From: Pedosphaera parvula Ellin514
Lineage (GTDB): Bacteria; Verrucomicrobiota; Verrucomicrobiia; Limisphaerales; Pedosphaeraceae
Assembly: GCF_000172555.1 (NCBI RefSeq)
Contig: NZ_ABOX02000061.1
Span: forward strand, 1-36,041
Length of the DNA: 36,041 bases
Direction of reading: 5' to 3'
The notes below the pieces were generated by a model, which was given only the letters and a program-made list of their open reading frames with translations, was not told the DNA's origin and searched no databases. This document shows, piece after piece, positions 14,850 through 23,388 of this stretch. The translations under genes and the position numbers were made by a program. How positions within the stretch are numbered: position 1 is the stretch's first letter; every line of letters starts with the position of its first letter.

Positions 14850-17273
14850 TCAATTTGCCTTGAGCCGGAAAAATTTTTGCGATCCGCTTGTGAGATTGGT
14901 GTAAGGGCTTGTTGCGCTGGGCAAAGTGGTATAGGAGCCGGTGAGCGATGGCGCGGATTGCAAGGAAAAGGCTGGAGCATTCGTCCAACTCAGCACAGCG
15001 GTGTTGCCCGTTTTTCGAATGTAAAGCAGCGGATCACCCCACAGTTGGACCGCATAAGTCCGCGCCACACCGTTGAAAATGGTGAAATCTCCTCCGATCA
15101 GAACCGTTCCGTTGGGGCGCAAGGCCAGAGAATTGACGCGATTATAGATGCCATTTTTGGCTCCCATGCCGGGATCGAAGACCGTGTCCAGACTTCCATC
15201 CTGGTTCAGTCGCGCGACGCCGTTGCGAGGTGTTCCGTTGAAAAGCCTGAGATCTCCTCCAATAAGCACCTTGCCATTCGGTTGTACGATGATCGAAAAG
15301 ACATAGCCATTGAAGTCTGTTCCGGTTCCAGGATGAAACGTGGTATCGAGGCTTCCATCATTATTCAGCCGGGCAATGTGCCAGTTGGTGGTCCCATTGA
15401 ATTTGGAGAAAGCTCCGCCGATCAGCACTTTGCCGTCTGCCTGCGGCGCGAGAGAATAAACACTGTTATTGACTGTACCTGAACCGGGGTTGAATGTGCT
15501 GTCCAGACTTCCATCCGCGTTCAACCGCGCGACGCAACGCCGGAGGACTCCATTGACACCGCTAAAATCCCCTCCCAGCAGCACCTTGCCGTCCGACTGG
15601 ACAGCGAGGCAGAAGACCCCGCCTTCGGTGGCTCCTGAACCGGGATTGAAAGTATTATCCAGACTTCCATCGGCGTTTAACCGCGCGATATTGGTCCGGC
15701 TGGTTCCGTTGATACTGTTGAAAAATCCGCCCAGCACTATTTTGCCATCCGTCTGCACGGCCACGGAAACAATCTCCGCATACTCACTAGGGGCAGGGTG
15801 AAAGGCGTTGTCCAGGCTCCCGTCCGTATTTAGCCGCGCCAAGGCATTTCGATTCGTGCCTTGGAAGAGATTGAAATATCCTCCTACCAATGCCTTACCG
15901 TCAGACTGACTGGCTACACAATCAATGCGGTAAGAGCCGGAAGGATCGTAAGCCGAAGGCACTCCGCCCGGGCCGCTGCCGGGATTGAAAGTGGTGTCCA
16001 AAGTACCGTCCACGTTCAGTCGAGCGATGCGATTCCGATTCGTCCCGTTGATGGAAGCAAAAGCGCCGCTGATGAGAGCCTTGCCATCCCGCTGCATGGC
16101 GACAGAATTAACCGGGCCGTCTATTCCGGTGTAAGATTGAAACGCGCTGTCCGGAGTTCCGTTGGTGTTCAGTCGTATTAAGCCCTTCCATTTGCTATAG
16201 CCGAGGATGCTCGACTCTGATCCCACCAACACCTTGCCGTTTGCTTGCACACATACAGCGTTGACGTGGTTGCTCGCTCCGGTAGCGGGATCGAATGTGG
16301 TGTCCAAAATTCCATCGGGCTGCAAGCGTGCCACACCAGGCCGGGATACTCCGTTAACGGCCGTAAAATCGCCGCCCACGATCAATTTGCCGTCCGTTTG
16401 CTGGGCGACAGTTCGCACCGCGAAGTCTGTCCCGGTGGTGAATGCAGTATCCAAACTTCCATCGACGTTCAGCCGCGCGATATTGTTCCGGGTCGTCCCA
16501 TTGACGCTGGCAAAATAGCCTCCGATGACCAACTTGCCATTCGTTTGCAAGGTGACGGAATTGATACCAAAGTTCGGTCCGGTGCCAAATTGGAAGGAAT
16601 CGTCCAAATTGCCACTGGCATCCAGGCGGGCAATGTGATTCCGGACCGTGTCATTGATATAGGAGAAATCTCCCGCGATCAGCACTTTGCCATCGGTCTG
16701 GACCGCGACGGCAGAAACGTAACTATCGAACGTGTTAAATGGATAAAAGGTATTGTCCAGACTGCCATCGGGTTTGAGGCGTAAAATTCCCGGGAAACCA
16801 TAGCCCACGCCCACCAATATTTTGCCGTCCGCCTGAACCGCGAGGCAAGTGGCTGCATAACCCACCCATGAACTGGGCGTGAATGTGGTGTCCAAAGTGC
16901 CGTCCGGATTCAGTCGGGCGAGCAAATCCCGTTCGGTCCCGTTGAAGTTGGTGAAAGTTCCGGCAACAAGGATTTTGCCATTACTTTGCAGAGCGATGCA
17001 AGTTACAGGCTCGTCCGGTCCAGTGCCAGTATTAAATGTGCTGTCCGCCGTACCATCCTGGTTTAGTCGGGCAATGAAATTGCGGACTGCGCCCCGGACC
17101 GTGCTAAATGTGCCGCCAATGATAATTTTGCCATCGGATTGGGCGACAACGCTGGAAACGGAGCCATTAATTCCTGAACCAGGATCAAAGCTTAGATCCA
17201 CATCGCCCGGATTGGCATGCAGGCCCCCAACAAAACAGAGACACACTAGAGAGATAAGTAAAAATCGTTGCAT
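14850..17273 (-). CDS. Exported delta-60 repeat protein, 14 repeats
   Basis: This 807-residue protein has a signal peptide (MQRFLLISLVCLCFVGGLHA). Its body is a tandem array of the delta-60 repeat (pattern VQSDGKxxxGGxF...NGTxRNxIARLNxDGSLDxTFNPGTG). I count 13 clear copies and a degenerate 14th, mostly 52-56 residues apart, which should fold as a beta-propeller or beta-solenoid. The function of delta-60 proteins is unknown; surface or structural roles are assumed. The last ~60 residues (AVLSWTNAPAFSLQSAPSL ... KFFRLKAN) are a different module that also ends four other exported proteins in this window. The repeats are recognisable at DNA level, so copy-number change by recombination is possible. 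The next same-strand gene upstream is over 400 bp away. Confidence 0.92.
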   Translation of the reverse strand: MQRFLLISLVCLCFVGGLHANPGDVDLSFDPGSGINGSVSSVVAQSDGKIIIGGTFSTVRGAVRNFIARLNQDGTADSTFNTGTGPDEPVTCIALQSNGKILVAGTFTNFNGTERDLLARLNPDGTLDTTFTPSSWVGYAATCLAVQADGKILVGVGYGFPGILRLKPDGSLDNTFYPFNTFDSYVSAVAVQTDGKVLIAGDFSYINDTVRNHIARLDASGNLDDSFQFGTGPNFGINSVTLQTNGKLVIGGYFASVNGTTRNNIARLNVDGSLDTAFTTGTDFAVRTVAQQTDGKLIVGGDFTAVNGVSRPGVARLQPDGILDTTFDPATGASNHVNAVCVQANGKVLVGSESSILGYSKWKGLIRLNTNGTPDSAFQSYTGIDGPVNSVAMQRDGKALISGAFASINGTNRNRIARLNVDGTLDTTFNPGSGPGGVPSAYDPSGSYRIDCVASQSDGKALVGGYFNLFQGTNRNALARLNTDGSLDNAFHPAPSEYAEIVSVAVQTDGKIVLGGFFNSINGTSRTNIARLNADGSLDNTFNPGSGATEGGVFCLAVQSDGKVLLGGDFSGVNGVLRRCVARLNADGSLDSTFNPGSGTVNNSVYSLAPQADGKVLIGGAFSKFNGTTNWHIARLNNDGSLDTTFHPGTGTDFNGYVFSIIVQPNGKVLIGGDLRLFNGTPRNGVARLNQDGSLDTVFDPGMGAKNGIYNRVNSLALRPNGTVLIGGDFTIFNGVARTYAVQLWGDPLLYIRKTGNTAVLSWTNAPAFSLQSAPSLTGSYTTLPSATSPYTNLTSGSQKFFRLKAN

Positions 17274-17705
17274 GGGTTATAAATCTAAAAATGGTTCATC
17301 GCGACAGAAGCAATGTGTGTGTGCCATTGGCTGTTCGGAGACTGTTCAGTCTGAACTTCGAGTTCATATGGGCATTTCTGAGTATTCACGCACCTTGTCA
17401 CGGTAATTCGGGTTCGGATTTGAAGGGATTAATGCGACATATTCAAGAAAACAATTTCAATATCAAGCTGTTCTACCTTCCAAACCGGCGGTTCCAACTC
17501 TGGGACGGCGAAAATGAAGGCCTACTCGCTTAACTCGCGGGTGCAGTATTCGTTGTCGGTGGTAACCGTTAGTTGATTGATGTTTGGAAATTGGCCGCTA
17601 CCAGCGCTGGTGGAAACGGGCTCTTTTCTCCCAATCTCTGCTCGTCGCAGAAGAGTGAATTTGATTCGGCACCGAAGAGGTTGACGGTCTGAAATTGCCG
17701 TGGAA
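17274..17705. other. Intergenic region, about 430 bp, with a short dyad
   Basis: No convincing gene is seen between the phospholipase stop and the delta-60 gene. It should hold the delta-60 promoter, but I could not pick a good -35/-10 pair. GTTCAG-T-CTGAAC (17344-17356) is a perfect 13-base dyad 71 bp upstream of the delta-60 ATG. ACCAGCGCTGGT (17600-17611) is a 12-base palindrome near the phospholipase end, without a T-run. Confidence 0.4.
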
Positions 17706-20700
17706 TTACGGTGACACGACGTGGTAGAAGCGGGCGGATTGGGCGGAGGGGTTTGTTTCGGTGTAGGTGACGGGGTCGGTTCCGAAAGTTCCGGACATTA
17801 CGGAAACCCAACTGGACGGGTTGGAAAGATTGGTGGTGGCCATGACGTGAAAGGGTTGGGCAAGCGGACCACTGAAAGAAAACTGAAAGGCGCCGTTCGT
17901 CAGCAGTTTGCCGCCTGAGACCATGGGTGTTACGTAGGCCTCAACCCGGCCAAGGAAACGGCGAACGAATGCCGCATCCGCACTGGCTTTGACAGTGATA
18001 TCGTAGAAGCCGTTGTTGGTTTCACTTCCGACATTGATCAGGTTGGTGGTGTGCGCGGGGACAATATAGTTGGCTGAACCAGCGACGACATAGCCGTTGG
18101 TGACGGTGAAGGTAACGGCAGTGCTGGAGGAATTGGCCAGGGCGATTTTGATTCCGGCATTGGCAGGATTAAGCACGGAGACGGCTTCAATTTTTTGAAA
18201 ATCAGAACTGATGCTGCCGGCGAATCGGCGCTGGAAGCCATTCGGACCGTAGCAGGTGAAATCATATTTCCCGGCGGTGGCAGTCGTGCTGAAGGAGGCG
18301 TTGGCGGAGCCAGTCGTGTCGACATCGAAAGGCCAGGGGCCATCCGTGCGAAAGGCGTTGGCATAAACGCCGAAGTGAACTGAGGCTGCGCCGGTATTGG
18401 TCATGGTAATCGTGAAAGTGCTCGTGGCGGAATTCAACGTGCAACTGGCGTCCGGTTGATAGGGCAGGGGCATTGGAACCATGCTGCCGCTTTCCTGGAT
18501 GGGAAAGGATTGCGGCGATGGCACGGCGGGCGTTTCACCGACGGGACATTCGACCGTGGCGACGCCTGGGATAATGGGATAATCCGGATTGGGATGCGCG
18601 AAATCGAAGGCGCTGGTCATATCACCACAAACCTGACGACGCCAGGCGCTGATGTTGGAGTTGGTGACGCCAGTCCAGGTCTCCAGGAACCGGGTGATCG
18701 AGGTATGATCAAATACCTGGGAACAAACGCGTCCGCCGCGCGACCATGGAGAAACGATAATCGCCGGCACCCGTATACCCAAACCTATTGGTTGGCTGCC
18801 GACATATTCATCGGGTGTTCCCGGCGGCGGCAGGATGGGCATGGCATGATCGTAGAAGCCATCGTTTTCATCGTAATTAAAAATGAAGACGGTGGAGTTA
18901 TAGACCTGTGGATTCGCTGCGAGAGCATCCAGAACTTGTTTGAGGAGGACCTCTCCATTGGCCGAAGAGTGGGGGGGATGTTCGCAGTAATCGCCTGTCC
19001 CGACGATCCAGGAGACCGACGGCAACCTATTGTTGGCTACATCCGAAGCAAAGCCGCTGACCATTGTGGATTGGCTGGAGTAAGCGGCGCGGCCGCGATC
19101 GTAGAGAGGGTTCCCCGCTGTGGCCTGTTTGTAAGCGGCGAACATCTGCAGCACGTTCTCCCCGTTGTCACCGGAAACCGAATACACTTTCCAGGAGATG
19201 CCTGCCTGCTGCAAAAACTCGGGATAAGTCTTCCAGGTAAAACCGGTGGGTACCGAGCTGTTGTCAATTTCCGGGCCGCCGCCAATGCCGTGGGGATCGA
19301 TCATCCCGGTCATGTAGGAAATGCGATTGGGATCTGTGGAGGATAACACCGAGCAATGGTATTCGTCACAAATCGTGAAAGCATCGGCCAGCGCGTAATA
19401 AAAGGGCAAGTCACTCCGTTCGAAATAGCACATCGTTTCCGCTCCCTTGTTGGGTATCCAGCCATCATTTTTTCCGCCATTGACGGTACTGTGAGTGACC
19501 GGCCAGCTATGATTCAAGTCGGTCAAACATTGCAGGGTATTGTGAAAGGGCAGTTCGTAGGAGGAGCCAGTTGGCTGGTAAAAGACATTGTTTCCGTTCG
19601 TGAACTGCAGCGCGTTGCGATCATTAAACCCGCGCACTCCGTAGTGCGTGCCGAAGTAGTGGTCGAACGCGCGGTTTTCGTTCATGAAGAGAACGACATG
19701 ACGGACATCAGCGATGGTGCCGGTGATGCCCGCGGCAGTGACCACTAGTTGCAGTTGAGTGCCCGTATCGACCAAGCTGGCGGTGAATCCGTTGGCTTGC
19801 AATCCCGGGGGAAGAACGAGTTTGAACGACCCGCTTCCACTAATCGATCCGTGCTTCAGCAAGAGGTATGTCCCGGTGTGGGTCAGTGCCACACCGCTGA
19901 TAACATTCACCGGGACGGAGCCATTCAAGGTGATCGGACCGGTCGTGAGTGCTGCGTTGGCGGTCAAGTCCAGTGCACTATTGCCAACCATGGAAATCGG
20001 GCCGCTGATGGTCCCGGTTCCTGATAGTTGGCCATTACTTTGAACAGTCACCGGTCCGGAGCCAAGAGTGCCCTTGACCACCAAAGTTCCGTTGCTGATG
20101 GTGCAACCACCGCTGAAAGTATTGATGCCTGTGAGAGTCAAAGCGCCGCCGCCATCCAATGTCAAAGACAACGAACCAGTGGTGTTTTTCAAAGTGCCGG
20201 AGAACGTCGTGTTGGTAGTTTCGTAAACGTTCAATTGCGGAGCGCCGCCGGCGGTGGAATCATCCACCAAACCAATGCCGGACAAGTTGTTTAGGGTGCA
20301 GTTGAACCCGGCCAGATCCAGGGTGCCATTCACAAATGTGTTGCCATAACCAGCGCCGCCGGGAATGCAGCCATTCGCATTCAGCGCCAACGTTCCCTGG
20401 GAGATAAGGGTATCGCCGGTGTATTTGTTGGTCACCGCCAGGGTAAGTTTGCCGCTGCCTTGCTTCGTCAAGCCGGTTGAGCCGATGATGCTGCCGGTGC
20501 CGTTGATGAGGTAATTATTGGCAGTGTTTGACACTATCAGTTGATAAGGCGAAACAGAGGCCGTCAGATTGACCGCGAAATTTGAGGCGGTGTCGTCCAG
20601 GATTGTCTGGCAGGCATCTGTATAGTTGGTCGACAGATTACTCGGCACCAGCCGCCAGGTTTGGTTTGTGGAGAAATCCCAATTCGTACCCGTGGCTCCT

Positions 20701-21818
20701 GACCAGCGCAAGGTTGTTGAACCGGGCGTCGGTCCAGGAATATAAACAAACGAGACCACGGCATCGGTGTCCGGAAGGGTTTGCAAGGCCGGAGTGAATC
20801 CGCTGGTGATATCGCGCGTTTGAATGTCCCAGCCATTCCCGTTTATCTGATAGCTGACCATATTGTCTCCATTGATCGTGCCGCCGTTGTCGGGGGAGAT
20901 GATCAGAACTCCGTTGTTCGGGTTTACGCCCGGGATGGTCAGATGATACGTGCCGACACCGGAATTAACGACCTGAATGATCTGGCTTTGCATCGCGACT
21001 TTGGCGTCGCCCATGAACTTGCCGGAAACAACGGTATGATTGGTCAGGGGAACGCAAACGAAACCGACGTAATCCTGCTCCACGCCGCCATTGTCATCAT
21101 GACAGGTAATGGTCCACGTGCCATCGCCGTTGGTGGCCGACAAGGCAAAGTTCGCTTCGTTCTTGCCGCCTTCGACGAGGAGGACCGCGTTGCTGGAGTT
21201 GAGGCCGAAAGGGCGTAAATCCACCAGGGTTTGGCCGCCGCCTTCGTCGACCACATGGGTGCCCAATGTCAGGGCAGGGTTGCCGATGAGGTGATTGTTC
21301 GCGCCGCCGTTGACGCCGCTGGCGTTGTTCAACCAGCCGCCATACCAGCCATCGCTGTAAGGGAACCAGGCGGCAGCAACATTAAAGTTGTATTCACTGT
21401 TGTTGGGAGCCTGAAAAACAGGGAGCCAATATTCCCCGCTCGAGCCCGGTGAGCTGCTGGAATTGCTGTCAATGGAACAGGTGCCGTAATTCATGCCTGG
21501 GAAAGCGTCTTCACCGTTATCCCGCCCATTTTGATTGATGGATCCCATGAGAATTCCATTCGCCACGTCGTCGGTGGAGATGGCACCGATCTGCACGTTG
21601 TAATCCGCCCGGCTCGAGCCCGGACGGATGCGAAAATCATTGATCGAAAGCGTGGTGCTCACCGTGACCGAAGCGGTGTTGTTACTGGTGTCGTTCTGCA
21701 GCACGAGCAGGTTGGCGGCCGCAACATGATGTTGCACTTGCGCCACGCCCATGAGTGGGCGGAAAATTGTGGAAAGCACAACGATGGCGAAGAGAATTTT
21801 CGATGCCGAGGTTTGCAT
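17706..21818 (-). CDS. Exported phospholipase C-type phosphoesterase with autotransporter-associated repeats
   Basis: With the ATG at 21818 the protein has 1370 residues; the frame extends to 21893, but the signal peptide (SKILFAIVVLSTIF) follows the chosen start. Residues ~30-400 are a beta-rich region I do not recognise. About 430-640 are autotransporter-associated beta-strand repeats (GLTKQGSGKLTLAVTNKYTG, GINTFSGGCTISNGTLVVKG). From about 700 comes the PF04185 catalytic domain: VVLFMNENRAFDHYFG near 704-719 and NYDENDGFYDH near 977. About 1121-1290 hold two copies of the phospholipase C C-terminal domain (DUF756; GPNGFQRRFAG and DAAFVRRFLGR ends). The last ~70 residues are the shared C-terminal module. 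It probably hydrolyses phospholipid or another phosphate ester outside the cell. The insertion sequence lies directly upstream. Confidence 0.88.
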   Translation of the reverse strand: MQTSASKILFAIVVLSTIFRPLMGVAQVQHHVAAANLLVLQNDTSNNTASVTVSTTLSINDFRIRPGSSRADYNVQIGAISTDDVANGILMGSINQNGRDNGEDAFPGMNYGTCSIDSNSSSSPGSSGEYWLPVFQAPNNSEYNFNVAAAWFPYSDGWYGGWLNNASGVNGGANNHLIGNPALTLGTHVVDEGGGQTLVDLRPFGLNSSNAVLLVEGGKNEANFALSATNGDGTWTITCHDDNGGVEQDYVGFVCVPLTNHTVVSGKFMGDAKVAMQSQIIQVVNSGVGTYHLTIPGVNPNNGVLIISPDNGGTINGDNMVSYQINGNGWDIQTRDITSGFTPALQTLPDTDAVVSFVYIPGPTPGSTTLRWSGATGTNWDFSTNQTWRLVPSNLSTNYTDACQTILDDTASNFAVNLTASVSPYQLIVSNTANNYLINGTGSIIGSTGLTKQGSGKLTLAVTNKYTGDTLISQGTLALNANGCIPGGAGYGNTFVNGTLDLAGFNCTLNNLSGIGLVDDSTAGGAPQLNVYETTNTTFSGTLKNTTGSLSLTLDGGGALTLTGINTFSGGCTISNGTLVVKGTLGSGPVTVQSNGQLSGTGTISGPISMVGNSALDLTANAALTTGPITLNGSVPVNVISGVALTHTGTYLLLKHGSISGSGSFKLVLPPGLQANGFTASLVDTGTQLQLVVTAAGITGTIADVRHVVLFMNENRAFDHYFGTHYGVRGFNDRNALQFTNGNNVFYQPTGSSYELPFHNTLQCLTDLNHSWPVTHSTVNGGKNDGWIPNKGAETMCYFERSDLPFYYALADAFTICDEYHCSVLSSTDPNRISYMTGMIDPHGIGGGPEIDNSSVPTGFTWKTYPEFLQQAGISWKVYSVSGDNGENVLQMFAAYKQATAGNPLYDRGRAAYSSQSTMVSGFASDVANNRLPSVSWIVGTGDYCEHPPHSSANGEVLLKQVLDALAANPQVYNSTVFIFNYDENDGFYDHAMPILPPPGTPDEYVGSQPIGLGIRVPAIIVSPWSRGGRVCSQVFDHTSITRFLETWTGVTNSNISAWRRQVCGDMTSAFDFAHPNPDYPIIPGVATVECPVGETPAVPSPQSFPIQESGSMVPMPLPYQPDASCTLNSATSTFTITMTNTGAASVHFGVYANAFRTDGPWPFDVDTTGSANASFSTTATAGKYDFTCYGPNGFQRRFAGSISSDFQKIEAVSVLNPANAGIKIALANSSSTAVTFTVTNGYVVAGSANYIVPAHTTNLINVGSETNNGFYDITVKASADAAFVRRFLGRVEAYVTPMVSGGKLLTNGAFQFSFSGPLAQPFHVMATTNLSNPSSWVSVMSGTFGTDPVTYTETNPSAQSARFYHVVSP

Positions 21819-21882
21819 CAGGGTAGTTTCTGGAACGCTCAGGTTTTTGCAAGCTGTTTGCTTCGGAGCTTCCCCAAAGGCC

Positions 21883-21959
21883 TGTTGCCTCAAGGATAAA
21901 TGACACCGGGGATTGGACCGGATTTGGGTATTTGTTGCCTCACATTAAATGACACCGAC
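21883..21959 (+). repeat. Left end of the IS: two motif copies
   Basis: Outer copy 21883-21909 and inner copy 21933-21959 both read GTTGCCTCA, a 3-4 base gap, then TAAATGACACCG. They are about 50 bp apart centre to centre. The repeated block is probably where the transposase binds. Confidence 0.75.
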
Positions 21960-21974
21960 GTGTTTATTGTTTTT

Positions 21975-21990
21975 CCCTCCGTCAGGAGGG
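21975..21990. repeat. Short hairpin inside the IS 3' flank
   Basis: CCCTCC-GTCA-GGAGGG forms a 6-bp stem with a 4-base loop. On the plus strand it is followed by TCCTTTT, a poor match to a terminator. It lies just outside the long palindrome. Confidence 0.5.
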
Positions 21991-21993
21991 TCC

Positions 21994-22027
21994 TTTTGCC
22001 CCTGCTGCTGCAGCAGCAGGGGCAAAA
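21994..22027. repeat. Perfect 34-bp palindrome downstream of the transposase stop
   Basis: The two 17-base arms, TTTTGCCCCTGCTGCTG and its exact complement, meet without a loop. It lies between the IS left end and the transposase stop at 22054. Neither strand has a T-run after it longer than the stem's own bases, so it is not a textbook terminator, although the A/T-flanked stem could still block transcription across the element. Confidence 0.8.
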
Positions 22028-22053
22028 AAATTTCTCATTCTTCCATCCCGTCC

Positions 22054-23187
22054 TCATTTTAAGATCGGTCTGAGTTGTTTATCCGTTTGCCTGGCCAGTT
22101 CAAAGGGATCGACGGCGTAATACCAGTCGCGCAACCGTTGCGCCTGTTTCCTACCCAGTTGTCCGCTGCTCACCAGCCGCTGGTAGGCCGTCTGCGGACG
22201 GTCGTGACGGCGAACCCAGCGGCTGCCTTCCCGATGCTTGGCCACCAGCTTGGCTGAGGGCAGAAAAAAGTTCTGCAATGGCCCCCAGGTTTCCTTGTAA
22301 AGCTGGTTGATCAAGGGCACCGCTGCCGGAGATTCCAACCGGGCATAGCCCAGAACCTGCCGCGGCCACATCCAGTTCTTCTGCTCCACATGCGCATTGT
22401 CATCTTTATGATAAGGGCGTGAGCGGGTGAGTTTTACGGGCACCACGCGCTCCTGCAGGTAACGCACCAGATGCCAGTTCAGCCATTCGCTCCCATTGTC
22501 AAAATCCATCCCCAGCAAAGGAAATGGCAGGTTTTTTTCCACGTCCCGGGTTTGCTCCAACACCCCTTGGGCACCCTTGTTCCACACGGCCCGACCTTCC
22601 GTCCACCCACTCCCCAAACACGTGTAGGTCAGGCTCCAAATGAAATCACCCGCCAGGCTGGAACCGCAATGCGCCACGCTGTCCGCCTCCAAAAATCCCG
22701 GACGTTGCTCATCCCACACTTCCCCCTGAATGGGAATCTGGGTCCGCAACAGCGTGCCGGGCCGGGTGCCACATAACCGGCGAGGGACTTCCGCTTTGAG
22801 CGGCGCCAGCAGCCGGTCCAGGGTCGCGGCACTGACCTTTCCCAAGAGCTTCTTCTGTGCTGGCAAAAGACTGCCGTAGTGCTTGCCATAATGCGGCAAC
22901 CACAGGGCCAGCGCCGGTTCCAGCCGCTTGCCACAAAGCTGTTCACTGGCTTTCCAGATCCGCTCGACCACCTCGCGCACCGGCTCATAGACCGGTTCGG
23001 CCCCGGGGCGCACTCCGCCCTTGGGCTTGGGCAATTGATCCCCCAACAACTTGATCGCATGCTTGCGATCATAGCCATGATGTTCACAAAACTCATCGAG
23101 CATCCGCGTTTTTCCTTCCCGCCCTCGACCGGCATACCGCCTCCGCAAACGTTCCAACTCTTCCGTCCGACAACTGCTCTTTGGCAT
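22054..23187 (-). CDS. Transposase with integrase (rve/DDE) core
   Basis: The preferred start is the ATG at 23187 (377 residues), because GGAG lies 7 bases upstream of it; the ATG two codons earlier at 23193 overlaps that site. Numbering from 23193, the catalytic triad is Asp171 (FLEADSVAHCG), Asp232 (DFDNGSEW) and Glu270 (NAHVEQKNW), the D-D-E spacing of the retroviral-integrase-type IS families. The N-terminal third is helix-turn-helix-like (LERLRRRYAGRGREGKTR, KHAIKLLG). All key residues are present and the frame is unbroken, so the element may be active. I cannot assign the exact IS family by eye. It is one of the few genes here with a good Shine-Dalgarno sequence. Confidence 0.88.
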   Translation of the reverse strand: MPKSSCRTEELERLRRRYAGRGREGKTRMLDEFCEHHGYDRKHAIKLLGDQLPKPKGGVRPGAEPVYEPVREVVERIWKASEQLCGKRLEPALALWLPHYGKHYGSLLPAQKKLLGKVSAATLDRLLAPLKAEVPRRLCGTRPGTLLRTQIPIQGEVWDEQRPGFLEADSVAHCGSSLAGDFIWSLTYTCLGSGWTEGRAVWNKGAQGVLEQTRDVEKNLPFPLLGMDFDNGSEWLNWHLVRYLQERVVPVKLTRSRPYHKDDNAHVEQKNWMWPRQVLGYARLESPAAVPLINQLYKETWGPLQNFFLPSAKLVAKHREGSRWVRRHDRPQTAYQRLVSSGQLGRKQAQRLRDWYYAVDPFELARQTDKQLRPILK

Positions 23188-23204
23188 CTTCATTCTCCAA
23201 GTTT

Positions 23205-23288
23205 GTCGGTGTCATTTTCCCGTGAGGCAACGTATTCCTTCAGTCCGGCTTCCCAACCTCTCTCCGGTGTCATTAATTATGAGTCAAC
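23205..23288 (-). repeat. Right end of the IS: two motif copies
   Basis: The inner copy 23205-23231 reads GTCGGTGTCATTT-N4-GTGAGGCAAC. The outer copy 23261-23288 reads CCGGTGTCATT-N5-TGAGTCAAC. They are the inverted counterparts of the left-end copies and are about 56 bp apart. The outer copy ends 100 bp upstream of the GH76 start. Confidence 0.7.
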
Positions 23289-23388
23289 TCGAAGGTTCGC
23301 GGCAGAGCCATTAGGATTGTCTTTCGCAATCACGCGTGATATCCTCGACGGTGGTCACCATCGTCGCAAATGACGACTCAAAGATGTT

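Larger units (their letters stand above)
21883..23288. mobile_element. Insertion sequence with doubled terminal motifs
   Basis: The element carries one transposase gene. Each end has two copies of the motif GTTGCCTCA-N3/4-TAAATGACACCG, inverted at the other end. The copies lie at 21883-21909 and 21933-21959 on the left, and 23205-23231 and 23261-23288 on the right. The exact termini are uncertain: if they lie at the TGACACCGG/CCGGTGTCA edges, the element spans about 21901-23272. I could not find a convincing target-site duplication under either boundary. It sits between the divergent phospholipase and GH76 genes, so it probably displaced part of their shared promoter region. Confidence 0.8.

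Noticed and set aside
14850..17273. Regularly spaced repeats as a CRISPR-like array
   Set aside because: The repeats are ~160 bp apart, in frame, divergent and encode delta-60 units.
18456..19346. 296-codon plus-strand frame opposite the phospholipase catalytic domain
   Set aside because: The minus-strand reading carries the catalytic motifs; this frame shows none.
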